DNA of 39,833 nt from Mycobacteriales bacterium (GTDB lineage: Bacteria > Actinomycetota > Actinomycetes > DATLTS01): positions 1 through 39,833 of the forward strand of contig DATLTS010000044.1 in the NCBI GenBank assembly GCA_035533475.1, given 5' to 3'. The notes beneath the pieces are model-generated. The model was given only the letters and a program-made list of their open reading frames with translations. It did no database searches and was not told the origin of the DNA. Both the position numbers and the translations under genes were made by a program. Positions 15,010-22,716 of this stretch are shown here, piece after piece (positions within the stretch are counted from its first letter, which is position 1; each line of letters begins with the position of its first letter).

Positions 15010-15966
15010 TCAGGCAGCGGCATCGAGCAGGACGTCGGCGAGCTCGGCCCGCAACTCCTCGGCGCCGACCCGGGCACCCGCGAGGGTCGCGAGCGCGTCG
15101 TCGAGCCGCCAGGTGACCAGCTGGTCCTGGCGGGCCAGGTACAGCCCGACCGCGTCGACCTCGTAGCGATCGTCGAAGTCGAGCAGCGCGTAGCAGACCG
15201 GTTGGTAGAGCCCGGTGTCCGGAAGCCGCCGCGGGTGCATGGTGGCCTTGCAGTCGACCAGGCAGCCCCGGCAGTACCAGTCGGCGTCCGCGCCGCCGAC
15301 CAGATCCGAACCGACGAACGTGACGCCGATCTGCACATCGGTGCTGGCCGAGTAGGTGCGCATCGCGGCGAACCACCCGTCGGCGTGCCTGCCCAGCAGG
15401 GCCTGCAGGTCGGCCAGGTAGCCCGGGTGCACCCCGGCCAGCAGCACCTCCAGCGGCGGCACCGGTTCGGCGAGGGACAACGGACCGACCTCGTCCGCAC
15501 GTTCGTCGACCCGCGGCAGGCCACGTCGGTAGACGGCCTCCAGCCAGGCCAGCGCCACACAGCACCGGTCGAGACGTTCCTCGACCGTGCCGGGCAGCAA
15601 CACCGGGCGGGTCCGGTCGTCCGGACGCCACTGCTCGACCAGCGCCGCGACAACGTCGAAGAGTTCCTCGCAGCCGGGGTCGGGCCAGCCGATCTCGGCG
15701 CAGGCCCGCTCGAGAATCCAGGCCCCGATCCGCGCCGGCTCCAAGCTGAGATCGTCGCTGAGCGCGAACCGGTGCCGCAGATCGATCGCGGTACCGAGAG
15801 TGCCCCACGGCACCGGGTCGGCGTGACACGGCCAGCCGCACACCGTGGGCGCCGGGTGCAGCCGGGCCAGATAGTCGGCGCGCAGCCGGTCGGCATGCGG
15901 CAGCCGGACGCCCAACCACCAGCTCAGCGGGCTGTCCGGCGTTGCCAGATCCCTGGTCAGGCTCAT
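15010..15966 (-). CDS. Predicted PD-(D/E)XK-like nuclease-fold protein
   Basis: A 318-residue protein starting MSLTRDLATPDSPLSWWLGV. The C-terminal third shows VTFVGSDLVGG, then about 13 residues later CLVDCKATMHPRR, then LYQPVCYALLDFDDRYEVDAVGLYLARQDQLVTW. This order (D, then [D/E]-x-K on a strand, then a Q-x3-Y helix and a strand with an aromatic-R motif) is what PD-(D/E)XK nuclease folds such as Cas4/RecB-like proteins show. Cysteines at YCRGC are close to the site but too few for an Fe-S cluster. The fold is inferred from pattern only. It lies downstream of the DnaB-N-like gene and may serve element replication or processing. Confidence 0.45.
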   Translation of the reverse strand: MSLTRDLATPDSPLSWWLGVRLPHADRLRADYLARLHPAPTVCGWPCHADPVPWGTLGTAIDLRHRFALSDDLSLEPARIGAWILERACAEIGWPDPGCEELFDVVAALVEQWRPDDRTRPVLLPGTVEERLDRCCVALAWLEAVYRRGLPRVDERADEVGPLSLAEPVPPLEVLLAGVHPGYLADLQALLGRHADGWFAAMRTYSASTDVQIGVTFVGSDLVGGADADWYCRGCLVDCKATMHPRRLPDTGLYQPVCYALLDFDDRYEVDAVGLYLARQDQLVTWRLDDALATLAGARVGAEELRAELADVLLDAAA

Positions 15967-16055
15967 GGTGTCAGCGTGGAAACAGCGCGCCGGTCCGTCC
16001 AGCCCCCCGACGCAACCTGTGGATACCCCTCCGTCCCGCCCCGGCGGCGCGCAAC

Positions 16056-16095
16056 GCGGATCCGCCGGCAGGGCACTCCCCCGCCAGCGGATCCG
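16056..16095. repeat. Two copies of palindromic GCGGATCCG
   Basis: GCGGATCCG occurs at 16,056-16,064 and 16,087-16,095, 31 bp apart (about three helical turns), in the 268-bp gap between two leftward genes. Each copy contains the 8-bp palindrome CGGATCCG. This may be a binding site or chance in GC-rich DNA. Confidence 0.25.
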
Positions 16096-16234
16096 TACGG
16101 ATGGCCCGGCGCGACGTACGGGGCGGCCCACCTGCTGACGGCCGCCGGGCGCGTCGGGCCTACCCAACCTGCACGGCATCCTCGTAAAGCACGCCTGGCG
16201 CCAGGTCCGGACGGGTCCCTGCGCACGCCACGGG

Positions 16235-17329
16235 TCAGCGGCCGAGGCTGCGCCCGGCCGGGACGACGGGATGCGCGGCCGGCTCCAGGCGGCCGGTATC
16301 GGCGATCTGCGCCACGGTCGGCGGCAGCAGATGGGCCAGCCGGGTCGGACCCGGCGGGTGGCTGCGCTGCCAGCGGGCCGGCAGCTGGGTGAGCGGGTCG
16401 GTGTGCGCGAGCGCGCCGGGCAACAACTCGTCGGGATCCCCGCCCCGACATCCGGTCTGCAGGACCCGCAACCCGGCCGCCCTGGTCGTGCGGGCCAGCG
16501 CGGCTTCGACGACAAGCCGGCCGTAGGCGTCGAGGGAGGCCGGCACCGGCACCGACTCGATGAGTCGGAACAACGCGATCCCGTCGACCCCGGGAAGATC
16601 AGCCCGGCCGAGGGTGGCCAGCACTGCCGCCGGGTCGGCCGGCAATCTCTGGGCGGTCAGCTCACCGATGGCCCGGTAGGCGGCGGCACACGTCGGGTCG
16701 GCGAAGTCGCCGACCGACAGCCAGCCCGCGACCTCGCCGAGTCGCTCCGGGGCAAGGAGCAGCGTGCCCACAGTGACCCGTTCGACGAGCCGCTCGCCGC
16801 CGTCACCGGCACGCTCGGAACCGTTCGGTCGGCGCAGCGGCAGCCGTCCCTCGGCCGGCAGGCTCACCGACGTGCCCGCGAAACTACGGCGAGCCTGCCG
16901 CCAACGGCGCAGCCCGCCCTCGATCCGGGCCCGCTCACCTGCGGCGAGTTCGAGCACATCCTCGGCCGGGCCGGGGCGGACACCGGCCAGCCGCTGCCCG
17001 GCAGCCAGCACCTGACGGCGGATGCTGCCGGCGAGCACGTGCGCGGCGTAGTAGCCGGCCGACGCCGGACTGGGCACCTCGGCCGCGAGCTGAGCCACCT
17101 CCCGGGCGGCGCCCAGATCTCCGCCTCGCGCCAGGGCGACGCCCAACGTGACCTCATCCACCGCACGGGCCGCCTCGCGTAGCCGGGCAGTGGCCGCGAA
17201 AATCCGTCGGCACACCGGATCAGCGAAGTCCAACCGGTCTAGCCACGCGAGGGAGCTCGCCGTCGCGCCAGGAGCGACGATCATCGAACCCACCACGATC
17301 CGCTCGGCCCGCCCAAGATCCGTATCCAT
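16235..17329 (-). CDS. Tandem DnaB N-terminal-like domain protein without helicase domain
   Basis: A 364-residue protein with two copies of a DnaB-N-like helical domain. Copy one, about residues 7-110, runs LGRAERIVVGSMIVAPGA, then LDFADPVCRRIFAATARL, then VDEVTLGVAL. Copy two, about 185-280, runs RVTVGTLLLAPERLGEV, then LSVGDFADPTCAAAYRAI, then LPADPAAVLATL. DnaB-N domains mediate helicase hexamer and primase contacts. No RecA-like ATPase core or Walker motif is present. The protein may act as a helicase-interaction or replication-regulating factor for the element (inference). The ATG at 17,329 follows an operator pair by 20 nt. Upstream in-frame codons exist but fall on the operator. Confidence 0.65.
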   Translation of the reverse strand: MDTDLGRAERIVVGSMIVAPGATASSLAWLDRLDFADPVCRRIFAATARLREAARAVDEVTLGVALARGGDLGAAREVAQLAAEVPSPASAGYYAAHVLAGSIRRQVLAAGQRLAGVRPGPAEDVLELAAGERARIEGGLRRWRQARRSFAGTSVSLPAEGRLPLRRPNGSERAGDGGERLVERVTVGTLLLAPERLGEVAGWLSVGDFADPTCAAAYRAIGELTAQRLPADPAAVLATLGRADLPGVDGIALFRLIESVPVPASLDAYGRLVVEAALARTTRAAGLRVLQTGCRGGDPDELLPGALAHTDPLTQLPARWQRSHPPGPTRLAHLLPPTVAQIADTGRLEPAAHPVVPAGRSLGR

Positions 17330-17349
17330 GGCGACGACGCTGCTCGGCG

Positions 17350-17409
17350 ACTTCACCGCCGGCTTCACCAACTGCGGCCACGCGGCCTGCGGTGAAGTTT
17401 TGGTGAAGT
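17350..17409. promoter_or_regulatory. Operator/iteron locus C
   Basis: ACTTCACC-GCCG-GCTTCACC at 17,350-17,369 (12-bp period, one mismatch) faces the leftward gene and ends 20 nt from its ATG. GGTGAAGT-TTT-GGTGAAGT at 17,391-17,409 (11-bp period, perfect) faces right, where no divergent gene now stands before the 3' end of the ComF-like gene at 17,541. The right-hand target may have been lost when the DprA/ComF pair was placed here. Confidence 0.62.
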
Positions 17410-17540
17410 CGCCTCCAGGAGCCGCCCCGGTGTGCTCGATGCGCCCGGAGACGTGCCAGGGACGTTACCGAGGCGCGTGGCGACCGGGCCGGCAGAGCGC
17501 GACACCGGTTTGGGCGGCGGGCCTTGCACCCGCTGTCATC

Positions 17541-18305
17541 TCAGGGGTCGAGACAGCAGCGGTCCCAGGCCCATCCTCGACGCCGCACCTCCTGGTAGAA
17601 GGCCTCGTTGTCGCCCCACTCACGGACCAGCCAGCGCCCGATGGCCACGATGGCGACGGTGCGTGCCCCTGCCGAGTTGAGGGCCGCCGCCGCGGACTGC
17701 GCGTGAGCCCCGGTCGTCCAGGTGTCATCGATCACGAGGACGTCTTCTGCGACGACGCTTCTTGTTGCCTTGAACCGCTCTGCGGACTGCTCACGCTGCC
17801 CGGCTGAAGGGTTATCAATGCTCAACAGATCCTCGTAGCGCGATCGGGTTATCTCCACGAGTTCCGCGACGATCTCGCGGAGCGGATGCGGGCCAGGCCG
17901 CCCGCTTGTGCTTGGGACGACAGTGATCCGATCGAATCCGTCGATGCCGACGTGGCGCGCGATACAGGATTCGTGCACCGTGAGCCACTTCCACAGCACG
18001 GCGGCCAGGCCTACGGTTCGGCTCGCCCGGATCTCCGGCGGCACTGTCGAACGCTTATACGTGTAGAGCTCTCGTGCGAACTGCAGCCCGGCCGGCGCGA
18101 AAGACATGGGCACGACAACATCCGCGACCTGTCGTTCACCGAGGACTCTGCGTGCTTGGTTGCACGGATGGCAGCGCGGGTACCTCTCGTCCACAGCTAT
18201 GTGGCAGACACTGCAAACGCCGGGCAGTGCGGGCGGCGGGAGGTACAGGAAGTTCGCATAGGGACCGGCGATCTCATCGACGGTTCGCCGCGAGGACCCG
18301 TTCAC
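17541..18305 (-). CDS. ComF-like phosphoribosyltransferase
   Basis: A 254-residue protein. An N-terminal zinc-ribbon-like stretch (CSVCHIAVDERYPRCHPC, four cysteines near residues 31-51) precedes a type I PRTase domain. The PRPP-binding loop is VLVIDDTWTTGAHAQSAA near residues 190-207, with the conserved adjacent acidic pair and the TTG phosphate loop. ComF family proteins are PRTase-fold proteins linked to DNA uptake; the substrate is unknown. The GTG at 18,305 overlaps the DprA-like stop by 4 bp (GTGA), so the two proteins are co-translated and probably act together. Confidence 0.8.
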   Translation of the reverse strand: MNGSSRRTVDEIAGPYANFLYLPPPALPGVCSVCHIAVDERYPRCHPCNQARRVLGERQVADVVVPMSFAPAGLQFARELYTYKRSTVPPEIRASRTVGLAAVLWKWLTVHESCIARHVGIDGFDRITVVPSTSGRPGPHPLREIVAELVEITRSRYEDLLSIDNPSAGQREQSAERFKATRSVVAEDVLVIDDTWTTGAHAQSAAAALNSAGARTVAIVAIGRWLVREWGDNEAFYQEVRRRGWAWDRCCLDP

Positions 18306-19195
18306 TCCCAGACGAGCTCTACCGGTGCGAGGACCTGGTCCAGCGCCGTTAGCACGTCGTCTAGGCCGTCGACGACCACGGTGCCCGGCCGCTGGGCGTA
18401 GTCACGGGCCCAGTCGTGGGCGAGCAGGCTCCTGAGAAGGAACACGGGCCGTCCGTGCTCCAGAGCCATCCGGGCCTGCATCCGAGCCCCGCTCCGGTAC
18501 GCAGCCTCGATCACCACGGTGGCCGCCGCGTAGCCGCTCATCACCGCGTTCCGCATCGGGAAACTGTGGCGCGTGGGGGCAGCGTCGGGCCAGAACTGCG
18601 AAAGCACCAGGTGTTCGTCTCCCAGTCGTCGCTGCAGCTGGGCGTTCTCCGGCGGATACGCGCGACTGATTCCGGTTCCGATCACGGCGACGGTCCGGCC
18701 GCCCGCATCGAGCGCACTGGTGTGGGCGGCGGTGTCAATGCCCGCTGCCAGACCGCTGATCACCGTCGTGCCTCGCGCTGCCAGCCCGGCAGCGATCTCC
18801 TCGGCTCGGCGGACCCCGTCCGGTGAGGGTCGCCGCGTTCCCACCACGGCCACACCGAACCCGTCACGGGGGTCAAGCCGCCCCCGGAAGAAGAGGAACG
18901 GCGGACGTTCATGGATCGTCAGAAGCTGCGCCGGGTAGTCCTCGTCGAGCAGGGTGACCAGCTGCATCCCCTCGGAATGCCATGTGCCGATCGCGACCCG
19001 GGAGGCGTCGAGCTTCTCTGCCACCGTCGGGGAGCCGGCGAACAGATCGCCTTGGCCCGCCGGTTCGGCGATCAGCACTTTGTACGCGCTGCCGCAGCTT
19101 TCGACGTCGTCGGCGATCTGAGCCCAGCCGGACTTGCGGTCTCGAAGCAGGGCGAGCAGGGCGGCTTGTTCGGTGAGCCGATCCACATCACTCAC
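18302..19195 (-). CDS. DprA/Smf-like SLOG-domain protein
   Basis: A 297-residue protein. A helical N-terminal part is followed by the DprA Rossmann-like (SLOG) domain, about residues 80-290. Its markers are FGVAVVGTRRPSPDG, TTVISGLAAGIDTAAH, GRTVAVIGTGISRAYPPEN, FPMRNAVMSGYA and VVIEAAYRSGAR. Chromosomal DprA loads RecA on incoming single-stranded DNA; related SLOG proteins can bind nucleotide signals. The C-terminal winged-helix found in many DprAs is absent. The start is GTG at 19,195. It lies 97 bp downstream of the relaxase gene on the same strand, either as ICE support for incoming ssDNA or as a defence pair with the PRTase. Confidence 0.85.
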   Translation of the reverse strand: MSDVDRLTEQAALLALLRDRKSGWAQIADDVESCGSAYKVLIAEPAGQGDLFAGSPTVAEKLDASRVAIGTWHSEGMQLVTLLDEDYPAQLLTIHERPPFLFFRGRLDPRDGFGVAVVGTRRPSPDGVRRAEEIAAGLAARGTTVISGLAAGIDTAAHTSALDAGGRTVAVIGTGISRAYPPENAQLQRRLGDEHLVLSQFWPDAAPTRHSFPMRNAVMSGYAAATVVIEAAYRSGARMQARMALEHGRPVFLLRSLLAHDWARDYAQRPGTVVVDGLDDVLTALDQVLAPVELVWE

Positions 19196-19292
19196 CCTAG
19201 GCCCCTCGTCGTGGAAGCATTGGCAGGCGCGCTCATTACTGATCGTGCCCCTTGGCTACGACGTTAGGCCAGGCCGCTGCCTGGGCCGGGGG

Positions 19293-22190
19293 CTACCGGC
19301 TCAGTCCGCGGCTCGGGTCGAGCCTGGCCGCGGCAAGGGTGAGACCTGGGCCGCTGGCCTCGCTGCTGGCCATGCGTTGCTGGCGTGAGCTGAGCAGCCG
19401 CTCGGTCAGCGCCGCCTGCAGGAGCTCGGCCTGTTCGTCGCTGCGGATTCTGCTCAGCCGGGGATGGTCGACGTGGTGTTCGGGGTCTGGGTCGACGAGA
19501 CCGAGGCTGGTGTAGAGGTGGTTCGCCCGCCGCCCCCGGCTCATCCCGACGTAGCCGGCTTCCCGGCACAGCGCCGTGCTGCCGTACACCAGCGCAGTCT
19601 CCACCGTGATCCCCTGGGCGCGGTGGCTGGTCAGCGCGTAGCCGTGGATCAGATGGTCCGCGCACCACTGCCCGTCGAGGGTGTGCGTGCGCCCGGCGGC
19701 GGTGAGCTCGATCCGCCCGGCCCGAGGATGCAGGGCGGTGATCTGACCGCGGGTGCCGTTGAGCAGCCCGCACCGGTAGTCGTTGGCGGTCACGACGACC
19801 TCCTCGCCCACCCGCAGACCCAGTTGGCCGAGCTCGGCGGTGACAACGATCTCGGCATCCCCGAGCAGGTCATGCTCGATCAACGCGCCCCGGATCGCGG
19901 CGTTCAGGGTGTGGGTGTCGACCCGCCGGCTGGTGATCGCGACGATCCGGCCGGGGCCGGCGGTCCGCCGGTCGGCGAGGTAGTCGGCCACCAGCTGCTC
20001 CTGCGCGGTCCGGGTGCTGGGGGTGGCGTGCACCCGGCCGTGGGCCAGGTAGGCGTCCACCGCGGTGGCCACGTCGCCGTCGCGGAGCTTGGTCAACGCG
20101 TCGATTTCCCAGCGCTGCTGCTGGCGCTGGTTGCCGCCGAGACGCTCAGCTGCCGGCCCGCGGGACAGGACCGCGAACAGCCCGCCGGCGTCGATCTCGG
20201 GGAGCTGACATGGGTCGCCGACGAGCACCAGCTTGCCATCGGCGGCGGTGGTCAGGCGCATCAGCTCGAGCAGCTGGCGGGTGCCGACCATGCCGGCCTC
20301 GTCGACCACCAGAACCGCTCCGGCCGGCAGGCCGACCGGCGAGTGGGTGTCCGGGTCGACGCGGTTGACCTCCATCAGCAGCCGGGCGAGTGAGGAGGCG
20401 CAGATCCCGGCGCCGTCGTGGAGGGTTTGCGCGGCAATCGCCGCCAGCGCCGCCCCGAGCACCGGGTGGCCGGCCTGCTGCCACGCGGTCCGGGCGGCCG
20501 CCAGCGCCCGGGTCTTCCCGGAACCGGCCGGGCCCACGAGTACCTGCACCCCGGCGCCCGAGCTGGTCAGTGATCGCACCACCTGGGCCTGCTCGCCGGA
20601 CAACCCGGCCCCCGTGATCGCGGCGTCCACGGTCGCCGCCGGCACCATGCCGACAGCGGCCTTGCGCCGGGAGCGGGCCAACGCGAGCGCGTCACGTTCG
20701 GCGCGCAGCATGTCCACCGTGCTGTAGCGGCGGACGTCCGCCGGAAGTTCCGGTGCCAACGCGACGACCTGCGGGTCGCGGATCAGTTCGGTGGCCAGTG
20801 TCCGCAGCCGCTCCACGGTGACGTTCGCCCCGGCGGGTAGTTCGTCGCAGAGCCCGCGCAGCAGCCCGCGGCGGTCGAAACTGGCCCGCCGGAAGGTCAA
20901 TCCATGCGGGGCGAACAGCCGGTCGGCCAAGACGTCGGCGGCCGGGACGTCCGGTGGGGTGATCCGGTGCAGCACCTCGGTCAGCTCGGCCGGGTCGAAC
21001 CCGGCGTCGACGGACCGGCGGGTCCACTCCTCGCGCAGACTGGTCTCGCCGCGGTGCCGCTTAGCCGGGCGGGTCACCAGGGTCGCCACGTGTGCAGCCT
21101 TCGGGTCGTCCCGGCCGACCCGATCGAGTTCGGCTTCGATCTCGGCCCGTCGCCGGGAGAACAGCCGGCGCAGGCCGATCGGCACCCCACGGATGTCGGC
21201 GATACCGTGGCGCACCGGCGACCAGCCCACCCCGAGGTTGGCGGTGAGCTGGCCGCGTAGCACCGCCTGGTAGAGGTGGCCGGCGGTGAACGCCTCGGCG
21301 TATACCGCCCGGGTGTCCAGGGCGGAAAACCGGCCGTCGACACCGCGGACCAGGTTGACCAGCACGACGTGGGTGTGCAGCTGCAGATCCTCGGCCCGGC
21401 TGGCCCGGTGTTCGAACGCCACCCCGATCAGCCCGTCGGTGCCGATCCGCAGCGCGGATGCTCCGTCGTGGTGGCCGCGCAGTGCGGTCGCGCACCGGCG
21501 CTCGAGGTAGCCGACGGCCTCGGCGACCGCCGTCTCGTGCGCGGACCGAACCTGCTCGGCCACCGCCGACCCGGACAGCCCGTACAGCACGCTGACGCTC
21601 TTCGGTGGGGAGAAGCACACATCCAGACCGGCCCGGCGGACGTCCACCCGCTCCTCCGCGGCCGCCAGCGCGGTCGCGAACCGATCGACCCCGTTCGGCT
21701 GCCGGTACAACCCGGTCGCGTCCACCCCGACGGCCGCCGCCAGCACGGCGATCCGGGTCGCCGGTGCCGCCGCCCGAGGTAGCCTCGCCCGGCTGCGGTC
21801 CCGGTCCACTGCGGCGGCGAACCGGGCGAACTCCCCGGCCCGTTCCGGATCCGCGATCAGACGCTCGACGCTGACCTGCTTCTCCGCGGCCTTGCGGGTG
21901 ATCGCTTCCACCAGCGGGCGCAGCGGCAGCCGTGCCCGGTCCGGCAGCCGACGCACCGGCGCGACCAGCGGCCTGCCATCGGTGTCCCGCCCCGCCAGCA
22001 ACGCGCGCAACCGCTCCTCCCCCGCCTCATCGAGCTCCCCGACCAGCCCCAGCCCGCGGGCTCCCGCACCGATCCAGACACCGCGCCGTTCCCCTTCCCC
22101 GGTGTAGTAATCGGCCGGGCAGCCCGCCTGCCGGCGCAGGTAGTAGTCCGCCGCCGACCGTCCAGCCCCGAGCCGCCCGATCGAGATCAT
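19293..22190 (-). CDS. MobF-family relaxase with C-terminal RecD-like helicase (TraA/TrwC type)
   Basis: A 965-residue protein. MISIGRLGAGRSAADYYL is the usual MobF start, with catalytic tyrosine candidates at 16-17. The three-histidine metal site is seen in FEHRASRAEDLQLHTHVVL (His at about 261, 272 and 274). The C-terminal SF1 helicase has Walker A GPAGSGKT near 554-561, VLVVDEAGMVGT near 627, and a late LTSHRAQGITVETALVYG motif. It nicks the transfer origin, stays bound to the 5' end and unwinds the DNA. The ATG at 22,190 is chosen over an in-frame GTG 20 codons upstream because the family begins there and a short leader frame overlaps it as ATGA. Confidence 0.92.
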   Translation of the reverse strand: MISIGRLGAGRSAADYYLRRQAGCPADYYTGEGERRGVWIGAGARGLGLVGELDEAGEERLRALLAGRDTDGRPLVAPVRRLPDRARLPLRPLVEAITRKAAEKQVSVERLIADPERAGEFARFAAAVDRDRSRARLPRAAAPATRIAVLAAAVGVDATGLYRQPNGVDRFATALAAAEERVDVRRAGLDVCFSPPKSVSVLYGLSGSAVAEQVRSAHETAVAEAVGYLERRCATALRGHHDGASALRIGTDGLIGVAFEHRASRAEDLQLHTHVVLVNLVRGVDGRFSALDTRAVYAEAFTAGHLYQAVLRGQLTANLGVGWSPVRHGIADIRGVPIGLRRLFSRRRAEIEAELDRVGRDDPKAAHVATLVTRPAKRHRGETSLREEWTRRSVDAGFDPAELTEVLHRITPPDVPAADVLADRLFAPHGLTFRRASFDRRGLLRGLCDELPAGANVTVERLRTLATELIRDPQVVALAPELPADVRRYSTVDMLRAERDALALARSRRKAAVGMVPAATVDAAITGAGLSGEQAQVVRSLTSSGAGVQVLVGPAGSGKTRALAAARTAWQQAGHPVLGAALAAIAAQTLHDGAGICASSLARLLMEVNRVDPDTHSPVGLPAGAVLVVDEAGMVGTRQLLELMRLTTAADGKLVLVGDPCQLPEIDAGGLFAVLSRGPAAERLGGNQRQQQRWEIDALTKLRDGDVATAVDAYLAHGRVHATPSTRTAQEQLVADYLADRRTAGPGRIVAITSRRVDTHTLNAAIRGALIEHDLLGDAEIVVTAELGQLGLRVGEEVVVTANDYRCGLLNGTRGQITALHPRAGRIELTAAGRTHTLDGQWCADHLIHGYALTSHRAQGITVETALVYGSTALCREAGYVGMSRGRRANHLYTSLGLVDPDPEHHVDHPRLSRIRSDEQAELLQAALTERLLSSRQQRMASSEASGPGLTLAAARLDPSRGLSR

Positions 22191-22282
22191 CGCTGGCCGG
22201 CCGAGAAGGCTGCCGCACCCACCGGATGCCGGGGTCGGGGCTCGTTCCACCGGCGCGAAGCCGGTCCGTCCTGAGTGCGCAC
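22187..22282 (-). CDS. Possible 31-codon leader peptide coupled to the relaxase
   Basis: A GTG at 22,282, 19 nt after the operator pair, opens a 31-codon frame (VRTQDGPASRRW...). Its TGA (22,189-22,187) overlaps the relaxase ATG as ATGA. It is in a different frame from the relaxase. The start-to-operator spacing matches the full genes at 14,028 and 17,329. It may be a small protein or an upstream frame that couples relaxase translation. No homology is recognised. Confidence 0.35.
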   Translation of the reverse strand: MRTQDGPASRRWNEPRPRHPVGAAAFSAGQR

Positions 22283-22301
22283 GGGGCCAGCGTCGGCAGC
22301 G

Positions 22302-22364
22302 ACTTCACCGCCGACTTCACCGCAGCCACCAGGCACCCAGCAGCGACTTCGCCAAAACTTCACC
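22302..22364 (-). promoter_or_regulatory. Operator/iteron locus D, upstream of the relaxase
   Basis: ACTTCACC-GCCG-ACTTCACC at 22,302-22,321 (12-bp period) and ACTTCGCC-AAA-ACTTCACC at 22,346-22,364 (11-bp period, one mismatch). Unlike the other loci, both pairs point the same way, toward the leftward relaxase. Being upstream of a relaxase gene, the region is also a natural place to look for the transfer origin, but no nic site was recognised. Confidence 0.6.
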
Positions 22365-22366
22365 AC

Positions 22367-22684
22367 CGGCCGGCCGGCGACGCCGTAGGCAACGGCGAAC
22401 TACGCTCAGCGGGCCGTGCGGAGGGCGCGCCGGTGCCCACCTGGGAGCCAGCGGTCCAGCCGTCAACCGCGGCCGGGAGGGAGGGGCCGCCGCTCGGGGC
22501 CGGCCCGGGGGCGGGAAAACACCGACGTCCAGGCCGTCCTGACCTCGCATCCGACCTGCAGACCCGGCGCCGACGAGCGCCGAAGTAGTCCACGACCAGC
22601 ACCCCAGCCGACCGGGCGGCAGTACACCCCGTGCCCGGTACCGCACCGTCTTCATGATCACCGAGAGGACAGGCCCACACAATT
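22367..22684. other. Intergenic stretch, nothing recognised
   Basis: About 320 bp of GC-rich sequence between operator locus D and the degenerate recombinase element. It has no supported gene and no clear hairpin with a T tract. It may contain part of an unrecognised oriT or the end of the conjugative element. Confidence 0.35.
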
Positions 22685-22716
22685 GTCTCTTTATGCCGGG
22701 ACCGGCATAAAGAGAC
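22685..22716. repeat. Perfect 15-bp inverted repeat with 2-bp centre
   Basis: GTCTCTTTATGCCGG (22,685-22,699) and CCGGCATAAAGAGAC (22,702-22,716) are exact reverse complements separated by GA. The inner TTATGCCGG is the motif repeated in the flanking inverted repeats of the recombinase remnant. This has the form of a tyrosine-recombinase crossover site, perhaps the outer end or a target junction of that element. Confidence 0.55.

Noticed and set aside
13878-15896. 672-codon minus-strand open frame
   Set aside because: It is a shifted reading through the PD-(D/E)XK-like gene and antisense to the two small plus-strand genes; it is low-complexity.
407-22364. CRISPR-like repeats
   Set aside because: The ACTTCACC/GGTGAAGT units are short paired sites with 3-4 bp spacers at dispersed promoters, not a regular repeat-spacer array.
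22191-22684. Transfer origin (oriT)
   Set aside because: The position upstream of a MobF relaxase is suitable, but no inverted repeat plus nic-site pattern could be recognised, so no feature is claimed.
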